The notes beneath the pieces are model-generated. The model searched no databases and was not told where the DNA came from. It was given only the letters and a program-made list of their open reading frames with translations. A stretch of 64,000 nt of DNA from Colias croceus (taxonomy: Eukaryota; Arthropoda; Insecta; Lepidoptera; Pieridae): NCBI RefSeq assembly GCF_905220415.1, contig NC_059549.1:10788001-10852000 (forward strand), in the 5' to 3' direction. The position numbers and the translations under genes are program-made. Shown one piece after another: positions 24,801-36,904 of the stretch (position 1 is its first letter; every line of letters starts with the position of its first letter).

Positions 24801-25821
24801 TTTGACTCTAATTACATTATTAGACATAATAATATGTTGGAGTTGTTTTATAGTTCTATAATGCTGATTAAAAACATGAGCGACAACATAGTCAGAGCAG
24901 TATATTGCTGTGATATTCTAGACATTAGATTATAGAAGATACCCTTTCATCGTCGTAATTTCTCTCAATCCAACACACAAGAACCAGATAAAACTAATAT
25001 TGTACTAAGGAATGGAACATGAAAAACAAGCGAGTCACAGTAACACGAGCGCCAAGTTATTTACGGCGAGTGGTGTTAAATAAATCAAGTTGTTGCAACC
25101 ATTTATCGTTGCGGTCGCGTTTGATTTATTTCGAAAAGAATGCATGTGGACTTGGCTGACACTCTGGAGCTTGGAGCGACTAGCTGAGGGAAAACAGTAG
25201 AAATGACAAATACAATGAAGTACAATAAGTAACGCTCAAACAGTGTTATAATAAAAGTCATCAGTGCGTTTCTCATTTGTTAGTAGGGAAAGAGTATGGA
25301 AGACCTTTCAAATGTGAATTACATTTTTGAATTTATTAACCTACTTGTCTGTTAGTTTAATCGGAACGTCTGATGATACAGAACGTCTATTTATTTCAAT
25401 AATAAATTGAATCCTATTTTACGTTCATCAACCGCAATTTTGCTCAACTAGATATCAAAATGAAACAATGGTGCAAGAAATGCGAAATGTGAAATAATAT
25501 TCCAGCTCAAACCGGTTATAACTGAACCACTCCAGTGCAAACCGCGCCATCAACGCTTTTGTTCCAAAGAGCTTCGCGGTTGCAATGCAGTCTTGATTTC
25601 ATCTTGCTTTTAAACGTTGGATTGTCTGTATGTATTTCTATAAAGTATTTAATATGAAGAGAAATGCTTCACAAAATTATTAAAGCAATATTTATTGCAT
25701 TATTTATCAGCGGCTAAATTGAGACATAATATTATGTCCATTGTCTAATGTCCATGCTATAATTTGACGAAACAATTTTATTTTTCAAATTGAATAGACG
25801 CAAATTATTTATTTCCTACTT
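21811..25821. other. AT-rich non-coding DNA
   Basis: No gene is recognised. A GC-rich block at 24340-24465 contains an RFX/X-box-like site, and a hairpin-like segment lies at 25078-25131 (AAATAAATCAA and TTGATTTATTT about 32 nt apart). The other small ORFs look random. Confidence 0.4.
24354..24367. promoter_or_regulatory. X-box-like (RFX) motif
   Basis: GTTGCCATGACAAC fits the degenerate X-box pattern RYYNYYWWRRNRAC recognised by RFX factors. It lies in a small GC-rich island in otherwise AT-rich DNA. No adjacent promoter or gene is identified. Confidence 0.25.
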
Positions 25822-25827
25822 TTTACG

Positions 25828-26685
25828 TGTGAAATAGTACTGTTTGCAGATGATACCTCATTAATATTTAATGTGGATAGACATGACTCAAACGTTGACG
25901 AAGTAAACTCTGCTCTTTTACGCATATCCAATTGGTTCACTGCTAATAATTTATTATTAAATGCAAAAAAAACAAATTGTGTAGAATTTATCCTTCCAAA
26001 TGTAAAAAAGGTAAAAAGGGATATTATTTTAAACGGGGAGGTATTATACCCTGTGGATTCTACTGTTTTTCTTGGATTGACACTAGATGAGAAGTTACAA
26101 TGGGGGGCCCATGTTGCCGCCACCGCTGCTAAGCTTAGTTCAGCTGCATATGCAGTTCGAAGAATAAGGCATCTCACCGATGTAGACACGGCTAGATTGG
26201 TTTATTTTAGCTACTTTCATAGCATTATGTCCTATGGAATTCTTCTATGGGGCAGGGCTGCAGATATTGAAACTATATTTATATTACAGAAAAGAGCCAT
26301 ACGCTCTATATATAATTTACGTGCTAGGGACTCACTAAGAGATCTCTTTAAGAATACTGGTATCCTCACTGTACCATCACAGTATATATTTAATAATATT
26401 TTATATGTACACAAAAACGCAGACTTACACACAAGAGTAGGAGATAGACACTGTTATGGCACAAGGAACAGAAATAAAATTGAAATGCCATTTTACCGGT
26501 TAGCTAAAGTTAAAAATTCATTTATGGGTCAAGGTATACTTTTTTACAACAAAATTCCTCATAGTATTAAAGAGTTTAGTAGTGCTAAATTTAAGAATTA
26601 TGTAAAAAACGTCTTAGTTCAGAGAGCCTATTACAGCATTAAGGAATATATGGAAGATAAAAACCCATGGAGGGTTGTCGCGTGA
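25828..26685 (+). pseudogene. C-terminal part of LINE reverse transcriptase
   Basis: About 285 codons remain open, from the catalytic FADDTS box (near 25847) through SNWFTANNLLLNAKKT, the FLGLTLDEKLQWGAHV block (RT thumb region), SYGILLWGRA and the C-terminal tail to a TGA at 26683-26685. Everything before the catalytic box, including the endonuclease, is missing. The family makes cDNA at a nicked target site; this fragment cannot. The continued open frame suggests a fairly recent insertion. The antisense ORF at 25809-26189 is a shadow. Confidence 0.85.
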
Positions 26686-26942
26686 GAACCGCAGGACAGT
26701 TCTTTGGCATATTATGATAATATATACGTACGGTTACTTACATATTTTGTAAAATTAAATTGTAATACTGAAATGATTTAAAAGAGCAACTATGGAGTTT
26801 CTTGCCGATTCTTCTCCATAGATACTGCTTTCCGAATCGGTGGTAAATGATAAAAATATGTATTGACGTTTCAAAAGTGCTTCTCGAAGAAGTCTAATTG
26901 AATAAATAAATGTTTGAGTTTGAGTTTGAGTTTGAGTTTACG
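25828..26942 (+). mobile_element. LINE (jockey/CR1-type), 5'-truncated
   Basis: The copy begins inside the reverse transcriptase just before its FADDTS motif (the local version reads CEIVLFADDTS) and runs to a 3' UTR ending in a (GTTTGA)n-like tail at about 26911-26940. TTTACG occurs at both borders (25822-25827 and 26937-26942) and may be a short target duplication, although it partly overlaps the tail. 5' truncation is the usual outcome of target-primed reverse transcription. Confidence 0.8.
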
Positions 26943-29900
26943 ATCGCTTCAAAAACTTAAATAGTAAGAATGTTTCTCGTGTTTTTAACGTGGACTTTGG
27001 AGAAATTATTTATCTGTTTCATTTAATTAGATAAAAAGTGCCAAATATTGTAATTACCTATCTCGACTCCATGAGCCTTCTTTTAATTTCAGTAGGTACA
27101 TAATAAAGATAATCAATTATAGCTACGAATATGAAATAGGTGGAGAAATCTTAGATTCATTATGTTATTATCTCAACAGCTAAGCTCTTAACTTTTTAAT
27201 CGACATTCATTATTTTAAATTAGCTCTACATTAGAAGAAGCATTATAAACAAAAATAAACATGATTATTATTTTAATAAAACGTTAGAGTTAGAAATTCT
27301 CTGTTTTATAGTAGTTTACTTAAGTCTTAGCCAATATTTCGGAATATACTAAAGAATATTAAAGTTGTATTAAAGTAAGGCTCTCGGTAAACTTCATATC
27401 TTTGTGAACTTGAGAGAATTTTCTACTAACAGGAACTGGTAAAAGCTTCAACATATAAGTTTTTTAATTTTTGATGTTAGTTAATAGTTTTCAGTTTGCT
27501 ATAAACATTTTCATGGCGTAATTTAACGATTAACTGTCATGTATTATTTGATTTTGATCAATTTTAGGCTTGCTTAAAAAAACCGTGCATGTTTTACCTC
27601 GCATATAGATTTTAGATATATGTTTCGTTATCATATACAATCGAATTTGTAGTTTTAAATTGCAAATTCACTATTTGCAATTAAAAACAACAAACTTCGA
27701 ACTCTACCGTTCTGATTATTATTTACATTTACAAAAAAATCCTTCTTCAAAAAAATCCTCCTTCGTCGCAGTCGGATAATAAAAACACACCGTAAGCACA
27801 AATAAATAAACCTGTCAAATATCAAGGTCCCCCAAATCATTACTATTTGCACAATAAAATAATGCTACCAAATTGTGAAGCGACCCAAGGCACAAGGCGC
27901 TGATTCCCCCCGGGGCTTAACCATTTTTCCCGCGTCTTGTAATATCTGCGTGCAATATCTTTCTCATCGTTTTGGCGGGAAATACAGGCTGCTTCTCGGC
28001 TTATTGGACTGTCAGGACTGAGTCATGTTGGGTAGGTTAGTGCGGGTTGTAGTTTGGCGATATTGCACGGTGGAATAAGTTGGATAACAAAGGTAAGAAG
28101 GAATTAATGTTTTTGTGAATCAAAGTCATATACCTAATCAAAAGTATGTACTTTTATAAAAAGATAAAAACTATACTTGACTACATTCTGAAACACAAAC
28201 AAAACATACCTGCGAAACTTAACAAGATTGGCTAAAAAGGCTGCAAATACATTGAACAAAAGACTGATCTACATGCGATCACTAATGACATCTAGTAATT
28301 ACCAGCACATTTATTTTATATATTAATTTGCATATTTCTTGCAATATACCTTGAAAATGTATGACAATCTCAATTATCTCCATCAGGCCATAACCCCTTC
28401 ATTGCTCTATCATAAAACTCTCAGCCATAAAATCTATTATGGAAGAAGATTAATAACAGCATCTTTGATGACGTCAGCGTGTTACACGCGTGACGTCACT
28501 GATGACTTCATACATGCCATTACGCGTAGCTTAATCGAGATGGCATTTATAACGAACCCTCGTATGCTATTAAAGTGATCTCTTATTTATAGATGGTGAG
28601 AAGTAACGTAACAGTATATAGCTGATGACATTCTCTAAGTATAGTAAATGCAATCGAAAAGATCACATTAACAATATGCTAACGTTCTTCCTTTTTCTAA
28701 AGCCGTCTGTAGTCCACTGAAAGTAACATACATTCTAAAAATAAAAGTTTCATTTTCCAAAAATTCGGAATTTTAAATATTTTACAAACTCTTAATTAAA
28801 AATGCTTTTACATCGAATTTCAATTTGAAATACCAATTGCAGAAAATACCAATCAATTTTACATACACAGTGCATAATTCACTTTGATAAAAAATTTTAT
28901 GTAAAAATATATCTGACAACGGATTGAATCGCAATATTTTATTCAAAAACGTTTCCGTGGAACAGTTTGATTCAAGTTTCTGCTTTTTCACATGTTTTAT
29001 CTACGTTATTAGAAACATTATTCAGGCATAAGCAATTGTTTTACATAATAAATTTATATGCAAATCTTGCAATAAATAAATGCACTTTAAAATTAACAGA
29101 TTTATGGCCTATCTTTAAACCGTTTAAAAGAAATAAATAGTAAGTTCGGGACTTTACATTCGTTCAACTTATTTTCGTTAAGATTTATACTAAACATTTG
29201 TTGTTCATATATTTGAAACAAACTGATGAACCCTGAGATGATACAATAGGTATATTTTTATTAAATACTTCAAAAGATTAAAAGTGAAAAAGATCTGAAT
29301 TACGTTAAAATATTTTAAATCTCACCTTGAAATGAACGTGCAAGAATAAAATGTATTGTATAATGCAAGGTGACACTCCATTGGTGTCGCATCGATGTGA
29401 AGCCGTTATAATGTTGGCAAAAGCAATATAGGTTATAATATTAAACGAGAAATATATACGAGTATTTTCAATGTAGGTTTTATTATTTATTTCATCTTAT
29501 ATGTTTATTCTATATCGAATGTATTCAATATTTTACGATACATACTTATTGCATAATGCACAAAAATTTCGTAAACCCAGAGACTTATATTTCAAATAGG
29601 TATATTACTTTTGTAGAATATTTACGTTATGTACAAATTTTATTAAAATATTAAAAGTTTTTCATAGCGGTTTGCCTGATGAAATTTCATCCATTGTTAA
29701 ATTATTTTATTCGGTTTCTTAAACCCTTTCAAAGAAATACGATTTTCATTAAATATCTCGTATTTTCTATTAAAACTTTTTATCAACATCGTCTGGAAAA
29801 CTTGTACATTTTCGTTAAAATGCCTCCAATAAATATGTTTTCTCGAGAGTTAATGGATTAAAAAAGTTTTGATGAAATAATGAGATTCTCTTTAATATTC

Positions 29901-31431
29901 AAATTAATTCTTAAATTCTATTTGGATTTGCGTATAAAGAACTTTCTTATGACTTACAAAATGTATTAAGACTTGAAGATCACTTTATATAACGAAGAAA
30001 GACTTTCGTGAACTTAAATGCAAACATTTATTAATTTCACCGAGCTCCTTTGGTAATATTAAATATACTTGATGTAATATTATCTACACTACGCTACTCT
30101 TCACAAAGTTTACATAAAGACATTAAATTGATTATAAAATAAGTCAGATGCTGTATACAGGGCATGAGTTTTTTATTTCTCCTCATTCATGAATTGGAAT
30201 TAAATGCATTTTCATTTCATTCAATTTATCAAACATTATTTTTTATATGTGATTGTTTTCATACGTTAATATTAATTGATTTTTAATTTATTATTTATCA
30301 CATCTCAACGTTTTATCAGTCTTCCAAATTCTCAAATTCCAAACCTTCTTTACTCGAATGTTATGTAAATGAGATGGGTACATACAAAATTCAACAAATG
30401 TTACATTAATCCAAACGTTATCCGTTTCATCATGCAGCTAAAAGCCTCTAAAACCGACCTTCATTTGTTACAGGTATACAGCATCTAAGGCCACGGTCGT
30501 GTGTGGGCGGAGCGGACTGCAATTAACAGGATTAGTTATATAGAAACATTAGTATTTGCACTTTTCTAAGCGATGAATCAGTTTACAGTGATTTGAAGCT
30601 AAATGTTTTAGCCATATTTATGTTTACACGTAATAAAAACTGAAATAATCATGATATTTTTATTTAAATTGCAATCAAATCAAAGACAACACACACAACT
30701 CAGAATTCATTACGCTTGAAGTACTGTTTTCATATAAGACCAAAAAACTGGTAAAGCTGGACGGGTAGGTAGGTAGTAGTAGGTAAATATATTTTTTTCC
30801 TACTAAATGGTTACGAGTTACGACTCAGCGTCATATCTTGATATCAAAAACTTTCTCATAAAGCATGTGAATTCATTTAAAAAATAAGAATTCCTAAGTT
30901 GTTTTTTTAAACTTAAAAATCGCTTCCGCTTATAGCTGACAGTAATCCCTATACATGTCCTCTCCCTTATCTAAGAGGCTCATTAGGCCGGCTAGCACAC
31001 CACTGGGAACACAAGTATGGCTATTTAGCAAGTTATTTTCAAGTTTAAGTCATTTTATGTTTAGAGCATGATGGTGCAATGTTTTCATTATGTAGCGGGT
31101 TATTTATAAGTTATTTAAAGTAAAGTCTTATATTTTATTTTGTTTTTTAATTTAGTGAGATATTAATTAACCAATGTACCTACGTTACTATGCTGTGTGT
31201 AATGTGACTAGGGGCGTACGAAGTTATTCTTTTGATTAAATTATAATTAGTTACAAGAAAAATAAATAGAGCGGTTCAAATTACACGGGGTCAACATAAA
31301 TTTACATAAAAATTATTTTATTTCAACCCAGAATGTAAAACGTGAGAATGTTCTTAGAACCGACTAAATTCATAGCTATGGTCTAATTTTGTTGTTGACA
31401 CCCAAGTTAATCGATTGATTGGTATAGAGGT
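26943..31431. other. AT-rich non-coding DNA
   Basis: No gene or RNA gene is recognised in this 4.5 kb. A pair of perfect CRE-like sites at 28469-28498 is the only regulatory-looking feature. The sequence is probably intergenic or intronic. Confidence 0.45.
28469..28498. promoter_or_regulatory. Two palindromic CRE (TGACGTCA) sites
   Basis: TGACGTCA occurs at 28469-28476 and again at 28491-28498, separated by GCGTGTTACACGCG, which is itself an inverted repeat, so the whole block is nearly palindromic. CRE octamers bind CREB/ATF bZIP factors. No promoter is identified next to it. Confidence 0.3.
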
Positions 31432-31754
31432 ACAATATAATAGGACAAGGATTTCTGGAAGTGGGAGTCGAGCATGCTTCGGCACGAATTGGGCCACGCT
31501 CGCACCGGGGAAGGTACCACACCCTCACAGAATATCGGCGCCATAGTGACAGTTTACACTGAGAAAAATTTTCTTTAGCAAAGTACCAATTTAGCTCGGT
31601 TAAAAATTATTCTGCTGCATTCAATTAAGACATATTTAAAATATGCATTAAAGCTTTGCTAGTATTATACAAGCAAGTATTGCTAAATATTCTTGGCTAT
31701 TATTAAAAAAGTACTTATTTATTTCAAAATTACCGACTCGGTCAATATTACCTT

Positions 31755-31950
31755 TACCGAATTAGGTTCAAAATAGACAAGCTTACGTTATTATTTAATG
31801 ATAAGCAAGTTATTTAATTTTAGACTTAACCATAGTTGGCTACTATTTACACAGAGTTCGGTTAAAAATAAACAAGCTTACATAATGATTGAATGACAAG
31901 TAAATCATTTAAATTTAGACATAATATTATTTGGCTAAAATTAAATAACT
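31755..31950. repeat. Two direct copies of a ~94-bp unit
   Basis: Starting near 31763 and 31857, two diverged copies share the order TTCAAAATAGACAAGCTTAC / TTAAAAATAAACAAGCTTAC, then AAT-rich spacer, TTTAGACTTAAC / TTTAGACATAAT and TTGGCTA. The unit is about twice the 46-bp period seen at the right end of the same element. Confidence 0.55.
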
Positions 31951-33034
31951 TTCTATGATGCATATAACCGTGTTTCTTACTTAAAAACAAACAAGTAACT
32001 TATCTATTGGGAGATAAGCACAGCTCGGCAATTAACAATGGAGCGAATACTATTTTTGACCGAGTAACTTGATAAAAATGAAACAAGGAATTGGCTGCGT
32101 AGCCCGCAAAGTCAGCCATTTCTATCAAATCATAGTCGAGTGACGAACGTGTCTGTTGAAGCGCCGCCTCAGCACCTACAAGGCAGATTCAAATTTACAT
32201 TAAAAACTTTTCATCATCATTTTAATTCAAACTATTATAGAAGAGCAAGATGCAGAAGACAAACTATTAGGGCTCAAAAACAGCCATGGACAGCCGTAGA
32301 ACTAAGGTGGCAAGACTCTACAGAGACGAAGCTAATTGCTGCAAAATAGTTAACTAACTATAGCTCCAATACCTCAATACAATGAATATGCGGCTCTTAA
32401 AAAACCCAAAGGATATCTTCTGGTGAGTTCAATTTTTTTGAATTTTTTGTCTGCTTTAGTTTAATTACTTTTGTATAATATTTACTTAGGTTTTTTTTTA
32501 TTTTTTACAGCTAGAAAAAGATTGTGAAAACCAAAGGACAATATATCACTGAAAGCTTCCCCACAATCAAGCCAAAAATATTTGAATTAGTAAGTTACTT
32601 CTGATCAAGCCAGATATTGTCATATACTTATTACTTTATTAAATACCTATTACTTTAGTAAATTACATTAGGTAGGATATAGTTCCCATATAATATGTAA
32701 AGAGCTTATTGTACTTTAATTTTTTTTTTTGGTGCAAAAAATGTTTAAGTTTTAGCATTTATGATCATTTTCCCGACGACGAATGTGAATTATGTTTCAA
32801 TGAGAATAAATTCAAATGTTTAAAATAACGGTTTTACTTGTTGGGTTGTAATAAAATTATTAGATCAAAAAGATTACTTATTCTCCTAACTTATTCTATA
32901 GTTTTTGCCTAAACTTTTGACTTATCAAATACATATAAGTACAATATTTAGATGTAGTAACTTGCTTACATTACCATAATGGTTGTTTGTTTCTATGTAA
33001 ACAAACCTAAACCACTTTCATTATAGAACAAACT

Positions 33035-33134
33035 CCAACATCGCGAAATAAAATCAGCTGTTCCGTAGATTATGGCAGAGTAGATAATTCCACTTTTGTA
33101 TATGAAACAGCTGATATTTCTTTTACGATGTTGG
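33035..33134. repeat. Hairpin with ~28-bp arms
   Basis: CCAACATCGCGAAATAAAAT then CAGCTGTT at the left pairs with AACAGCTGATATTTCTTTTA then CGATGTTGG at the right, with about 40 nt between. It lies inside the 2.86-kb element and may be a small nested MITE. Confidence 0.55.
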
Positions 33135-33497
33135 ATTTGGCTTTGGATTAGGTATAGACCTAATTAAAGTTGTTCAGGTTCGTAGTGTGAGTCATTCCTT
33201 AAAAGTTTACTCATGATTTATATTTAACCCTGTTATTGTGAAAATTAAAACACAAAATAGTTATTGTTTCTTGACATTGTGAATTGTGTACTATTTTTAA
33301 AAGTAGTAGTATCTAAGTGTAAGTAGTATGTTACTTGAAATGATTGTATCGTGTACTGAATAAAGCTAATTTCATTAATGTGCATAATTTTCTTTCAGTT
33401 TCTTATAAGTTTTTGGTGTGTCGGTAAAATGAGTGTTATTTTCCTACATGAACGTTTCATTGGCTTTTTTTCCGACATGCCAAAATTTTGCCCCCTG

Positions 33498-33869
33498 CAC
33501 TAATGACAAATGACAACATATCGAACTAGGTAAATATTTTCAGTATGAGCTGACTTCACATTGCATACAGGGTGTAACAGAAAGGGGTCACACATCTAAG
33601 CAGGGCGTGATGTACCTACTGATGAAACTGAACAATTTTCCCAAAGAACATTATGTCAAAAGATGAAAATAATGGAGAGGTTTAATTTTTTTTTCATCTT
33701 TCGACCCATTTTCCTTGGGAAACGTTGTTCAGTTTCATCAGTGCATCACGCCCTGTTCGGATGTGTATATCCCCTTTCTGTTACACCTTGTATAGGTTTT
33801 ACAAACATTCACAGGTCAGCTTATACTGAAAATATATAGCTTAATATGTGTCGTTTGAATTAGTACTTG
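33498..33869. mobile_element. Nested fold-back element
   Basis: Long imperfect inverted arms run inward from both ends: ATTTTCAGTATGAGCTGAC near 33536 with its match near 33808-33836, and CAGGGTGTAACAGAAAGGGG near 33570 with its match near 33772-33792, continuing through CAGGGCGTGATG and TGATGAAACTGAACAA. The inner part alone (from CAGGGTGT, flanked by TA) looks like a separate TA-inserting MITE family. No coding potential. Confidence 0.7.
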
Positions 33870-33870
33870 C

Positions 33871-34180
33871 AACAAAGTATTTTAGCTATGGTTACCTAAT
33901 AAACCCGCCTAAGAATACAAAGTAACTTGGCTAAATATACCAATCTTAATTGACTAGAAAGAACAGAGTATATTTAGTTATAGTTAACCAATGAACACGA
34001 TTGACAGTACCCAGTAACTTGGCTACGTATACAAATTTTCAATTGAGTAGAAGTAACAAAGTAGATTGGCTGTCCCTACCCAATAAATATGATTAACATT
34101 ATCGTGTTACTTAGCTAGTTTTACGCAACAACTTTGCTAAAAACAACAGAGCACGTTGGGTATTGTTAACAGAGTAACGC
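33871..34180. repeat. Degenerate ~46-bp tandem array
   Basis: Variants of AACAAAGTAACTTGGCTA start near 33871, 33917, 33962, 34009, 34055, 34101 and 34144, spaced 43-47 bp. Copies are diverged but retain an [A]CA[AG]AGTA block, a GGCTA-like block and an AACCAAT-like block. It sits near one end of the 2.86-kb element, a position where transposase-binding repeats are found in several DNA transposon families. Confidence 0.55.
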
Positions 34181-34681
34181 GATTCACTATAGTAAGTAGG
34201 TAAGTTATATTTACTGAGTGAATAGGTTAAAAGCAACAAACCTTTAATACGTATTTTTTGACCAGCTTAGTGGGTTTATATTACCAACATACGTTAACAA
34301 AGTTGACTTGTATAATTTTAGCAACAAACTTTGCAGGCTCCCTCCGAAGCAAGTTACTCGGTTGTAAATAGCAGCAACTTGTTTATTTATAGCCGTCACG
34401 TTTTTTCAGTGTACTGTCGCGTTCCGTACGGTGAGTGAGGGGTCCGGAGGCCCACATCCCTTCCCATCCCCTACCCATCCTCTCCTTCCCTATCCTCATT
34501 CCCTCCCATCCTCGCCCCTTCTCCCTAAATCCTTCCTAATCCCTTTGAGGATAGCAACACATCTCTTCCCAGTGGAGTGGATGCTTATGGGCGGCGTGTA
34601 TCGCTTAACACCAGGCGACGCGTCTGCTCGGTTGCTATCCTATAGCATAAAAAAAAAAAAAAAAAAAAAAAAAAACAATAT

Positions 34682-35220
34682 TTTACGCAATCAATTCAAT
34701 AAATATGGTCATAAAGAGAGATAAAAACAAATTACAGGGCTCTACAAACAATGTAATCTACACAATCCTTATAAAAAGCAATAAACAACAATTTCCCAAG
34801 TCATCGGTGAACATATAAAAAAGGTGGCTACTGGCTATCCTGAATGACATTATTAACTCCACACTGTGACAAAGGTCACAAATTTGCCGAGCGACGACTG
34901 ACCGACGACCTTACCGTGGGTAATCGCGCGTATGTTTGTAAGTATGGTCTTTATTTGCTCGGGAACGCATCGTTAAGTTTCTTTTGAGGCAAATTGTTGA
35001 CGAAAGTAGATCAATTTTATCGTGTGTTAACTGGACGGAGTTTTTCGCTTCGCTATCTATGTAAGTATTTGCGGGTTTATAGTTGTGTTTATTTATTTAT
35101 TTATTTATTTCGAGAACATAGTGGCTTACAGTCATGCCAAAGCACCACTATGCTATACCATACAAAATTATTACTAACACAATTCAAGTCAAAATACAAA
35201 AGAAGAATACTTATAAAACA
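34682..35220. other. Non-coding stretch
   Basis: Nothing is recognised between the SINE and the next Helitron other than a short TTTA microsatellite near 35092-35110. Confidence 0.4.
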
Positions 35221-35418
35221 CTAGGTTTCCGCCCGCGGCTTCGCCCGCGCAGTCAAAGAATTGCGTCATTTTCCCGGGATATGAGTAGCCTATGTCCTTT
35301 CTCGGGTATCAAAATATCTCAATACCAAATTTCATTAAAATTGGTTCAGTAGTTTAGGCGTAATTGAGTAACAGACAGACAGACAGAGTTACTTTCGCAT
35401 TTATAATATAAGTACGGA
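35221..35418 (-). mobile_element. Non-autonomous Helitron (Lep1-like)
   Basis: Minus-strand 5' end TCCGTACTTATATTATAAAT, CTGT repeat, terminal hairpin GGGCGAAGCCGCGGGC and a terminal CTAG. It shares the TTTTCCCGGGATA variant with the copy at 1068-1299, so these two belong to one subgroup. Confidence 0.8.
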
Positions 35419-36689
35419 TTATGATAATACAAACATACAGATATAATAGAATACAATACAATAGAAATTTATAGAAATAGAAGACAGACAGATTAGACAG
35501 ACCAGATTTTAGTGTTATGTTGATTGGTGCATTGAGCATGATTTATTTATATGGCAACTATTGTAATTTTTTCCAATAAAGGTGGATTAGAAATTCGAAA
35601 TAGGCAGACCACTTTGCAAGAAGAAATTAAATTAAATGCGATCAAATGTGTATGGGAAACAGTTATTACCAGGGAAAACAACGCTTTAAACGATGATTGT
35701 TTTAAAAATAATGTACAAATATATTTGATTATAATAATAAAAAAAACTTCCAGAATTGCAAAAATTAAATTTCGCACAACCATCAATCAAGTTTCCTACA
35801 AATAAATTTTCGACGACTTACAAAACAATTTGCTTAATAGTCTCTCGATTTAAGTAGTAGTGCCCAAATCCGTCTCTCCGTTTTGAATGAAACGTTTAAG
35901 TTCCCTCCTCCGTTAGAGCCTTTGATGGAATAACGCGAAGGTACTCAACGGGCCCTTGAGCCTAGTTGTTTGCTGATAAATATTGTTCATGGTGAAAGGG
36001 GAGGGTTGTTATCGACGAGGATGTGTGAAAAATGTTGATGTTTTAAGATAATGGTTATAAAATGGTAATGGAAAACGGTAATACTTTCTATATAGGCTAT
36101 AACCTAAATGCTATTTAATATAGCTGCGATATAGTTTTGGTACAGTTATTTTAACTGTAAACGTAGGTATAATAAACTGCCAAATAACCAAGTTAATATG
36201 ATTACCTAATTGTGAAATTTTTGTAAAAACCGATAGGTACTATATTTTTTTTAATATAATTTGTCCTTTTTTGTTAAATTCAATCAATTATAATGATAGT
36301 TCATTTATAATGTTCATGAACTAACTTCAGAGTTGTTCATGAAAGAAAGAAGATGTCTTTGTGCGATGTACAAAATCAGTCAATTCCAATCCAATAGAGA
36401 TACTGAAATAGTATTTATCTGGATTTAATTTCGACTGTCAGAATCAGGTCATGTCCATTTATATTGAATCTCAATATAGACTTGCTGTTTGCCCCTATTT
36501 CATTCTAGTTGAACAGTACGACAAAAAGAGACGCAATGTAAGTTGTATTGGTTAAATAAAATTCTGTTCAATAGTAGTTTTTGATTGCAAACAATCATTT
36601 GATTTTATAGATAACCTGTTTAAATAATTTTGTTGATAGCATTTCTGACTTACGGACGAAATACGTCGTAACTCTCTTTCCAATAAATA
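35419..36689. other. AT-rich non-coding DNA
   Basis: No gene is supported. The opposite-strand ORFs near 35550-35800 overlap each other and lack family features. Confidence 0.4.
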
Positions 36690-36904
36690 TGTAGAGGGGT
36701 TGTGAACTCAAAGACGATACTGATCGTAATGATTTTATTTTGCACACAATATCCGTATTTATACAAAAATCGACCAAAAACAAAACCAATCAGAATTCTA
36801 ATGTTGAAATTGAAATTTAGAATGCGCTCTGATTATGAAAAAGAATGCGCCGGCCTGTACACAATATGATATATATAAACTCTATGCATGTCTCCCATAG
36901 TGTC
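36690..36904 (-). repeat. Gypsy LTR (minus orientation)
   Basis: On the minus strand the LTR follows the purine tract near 36904 and ends CTCTACA at 36690. It carries TATAAATACGG and CAAAATAAAATC, a likely promoter and polyadenylation signal. Confidence 0.65.

Larger units (their letters stand above)
31556..34413. mobile_element. 2.86-kb non-autonomous DNA element inside the SINE, TA flanks
   Basis: The SINE halves fix the borders. The inserted DNA begins CACTGAGAAAAA and ends TTTTTTCAGTG, short inverted termini, flanked on both sides by TA. No transposase is recognised. Both subterminal regions contain degenerate tandem repeats (left unit about 94 bp at 31755-31950; right unit about 46 bp at 33871-34180). 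A TA duplication and CACTGA ends would fit a Tc1/mariner- or Mirage-type mobiliser, but the family is unknown. Bases 32350-32590 contain plausible exon borders (donor CTG|GTGAGT near 32420, acceptor TTTTTTACAG near 32510) and may be a transcript remnant. Confidence 0.65.
31439..34674 (+). mobile_element. Metulj-like SINE, split by a later insertion
   Basis: The left part (31439-31555) carries GAGCATGCTTCGGCACGAAT and CGCACCGGGGAAGGTACCAC; the right part (34414-34648) carries GTGAGTGAGGGGTCCGG, a C/T-rich tract and CGCTTAACACCAGGCGACGC, then a run of about 27 A. ACAATAT flanks both outer ends (31432-31438 and 34675-34681), the expected target duplication. The halves were joined originally inside a small hairpin (GTGACAGT...ACTGTCGC). 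The family name is recalled from memory. The ORF across the right half is incidental and its poly-Lys end is only the A tail. Confidence 0.75.

Noticed and set aside
32140..32349. 69-codon ORF in the 2.86-kb DNA element as a transposase fragment
   Set aside because: It starts at GTG, not ATG, and no catalytic motif or DNA-binding domain is recognisable.
34431..34724. 97-codon Pro/Ser-rich ORF ending in poly-Lys
   Set aside because: It is the C/T-rich body and A tail of a SINE, so the composition has a non-coding explanation.
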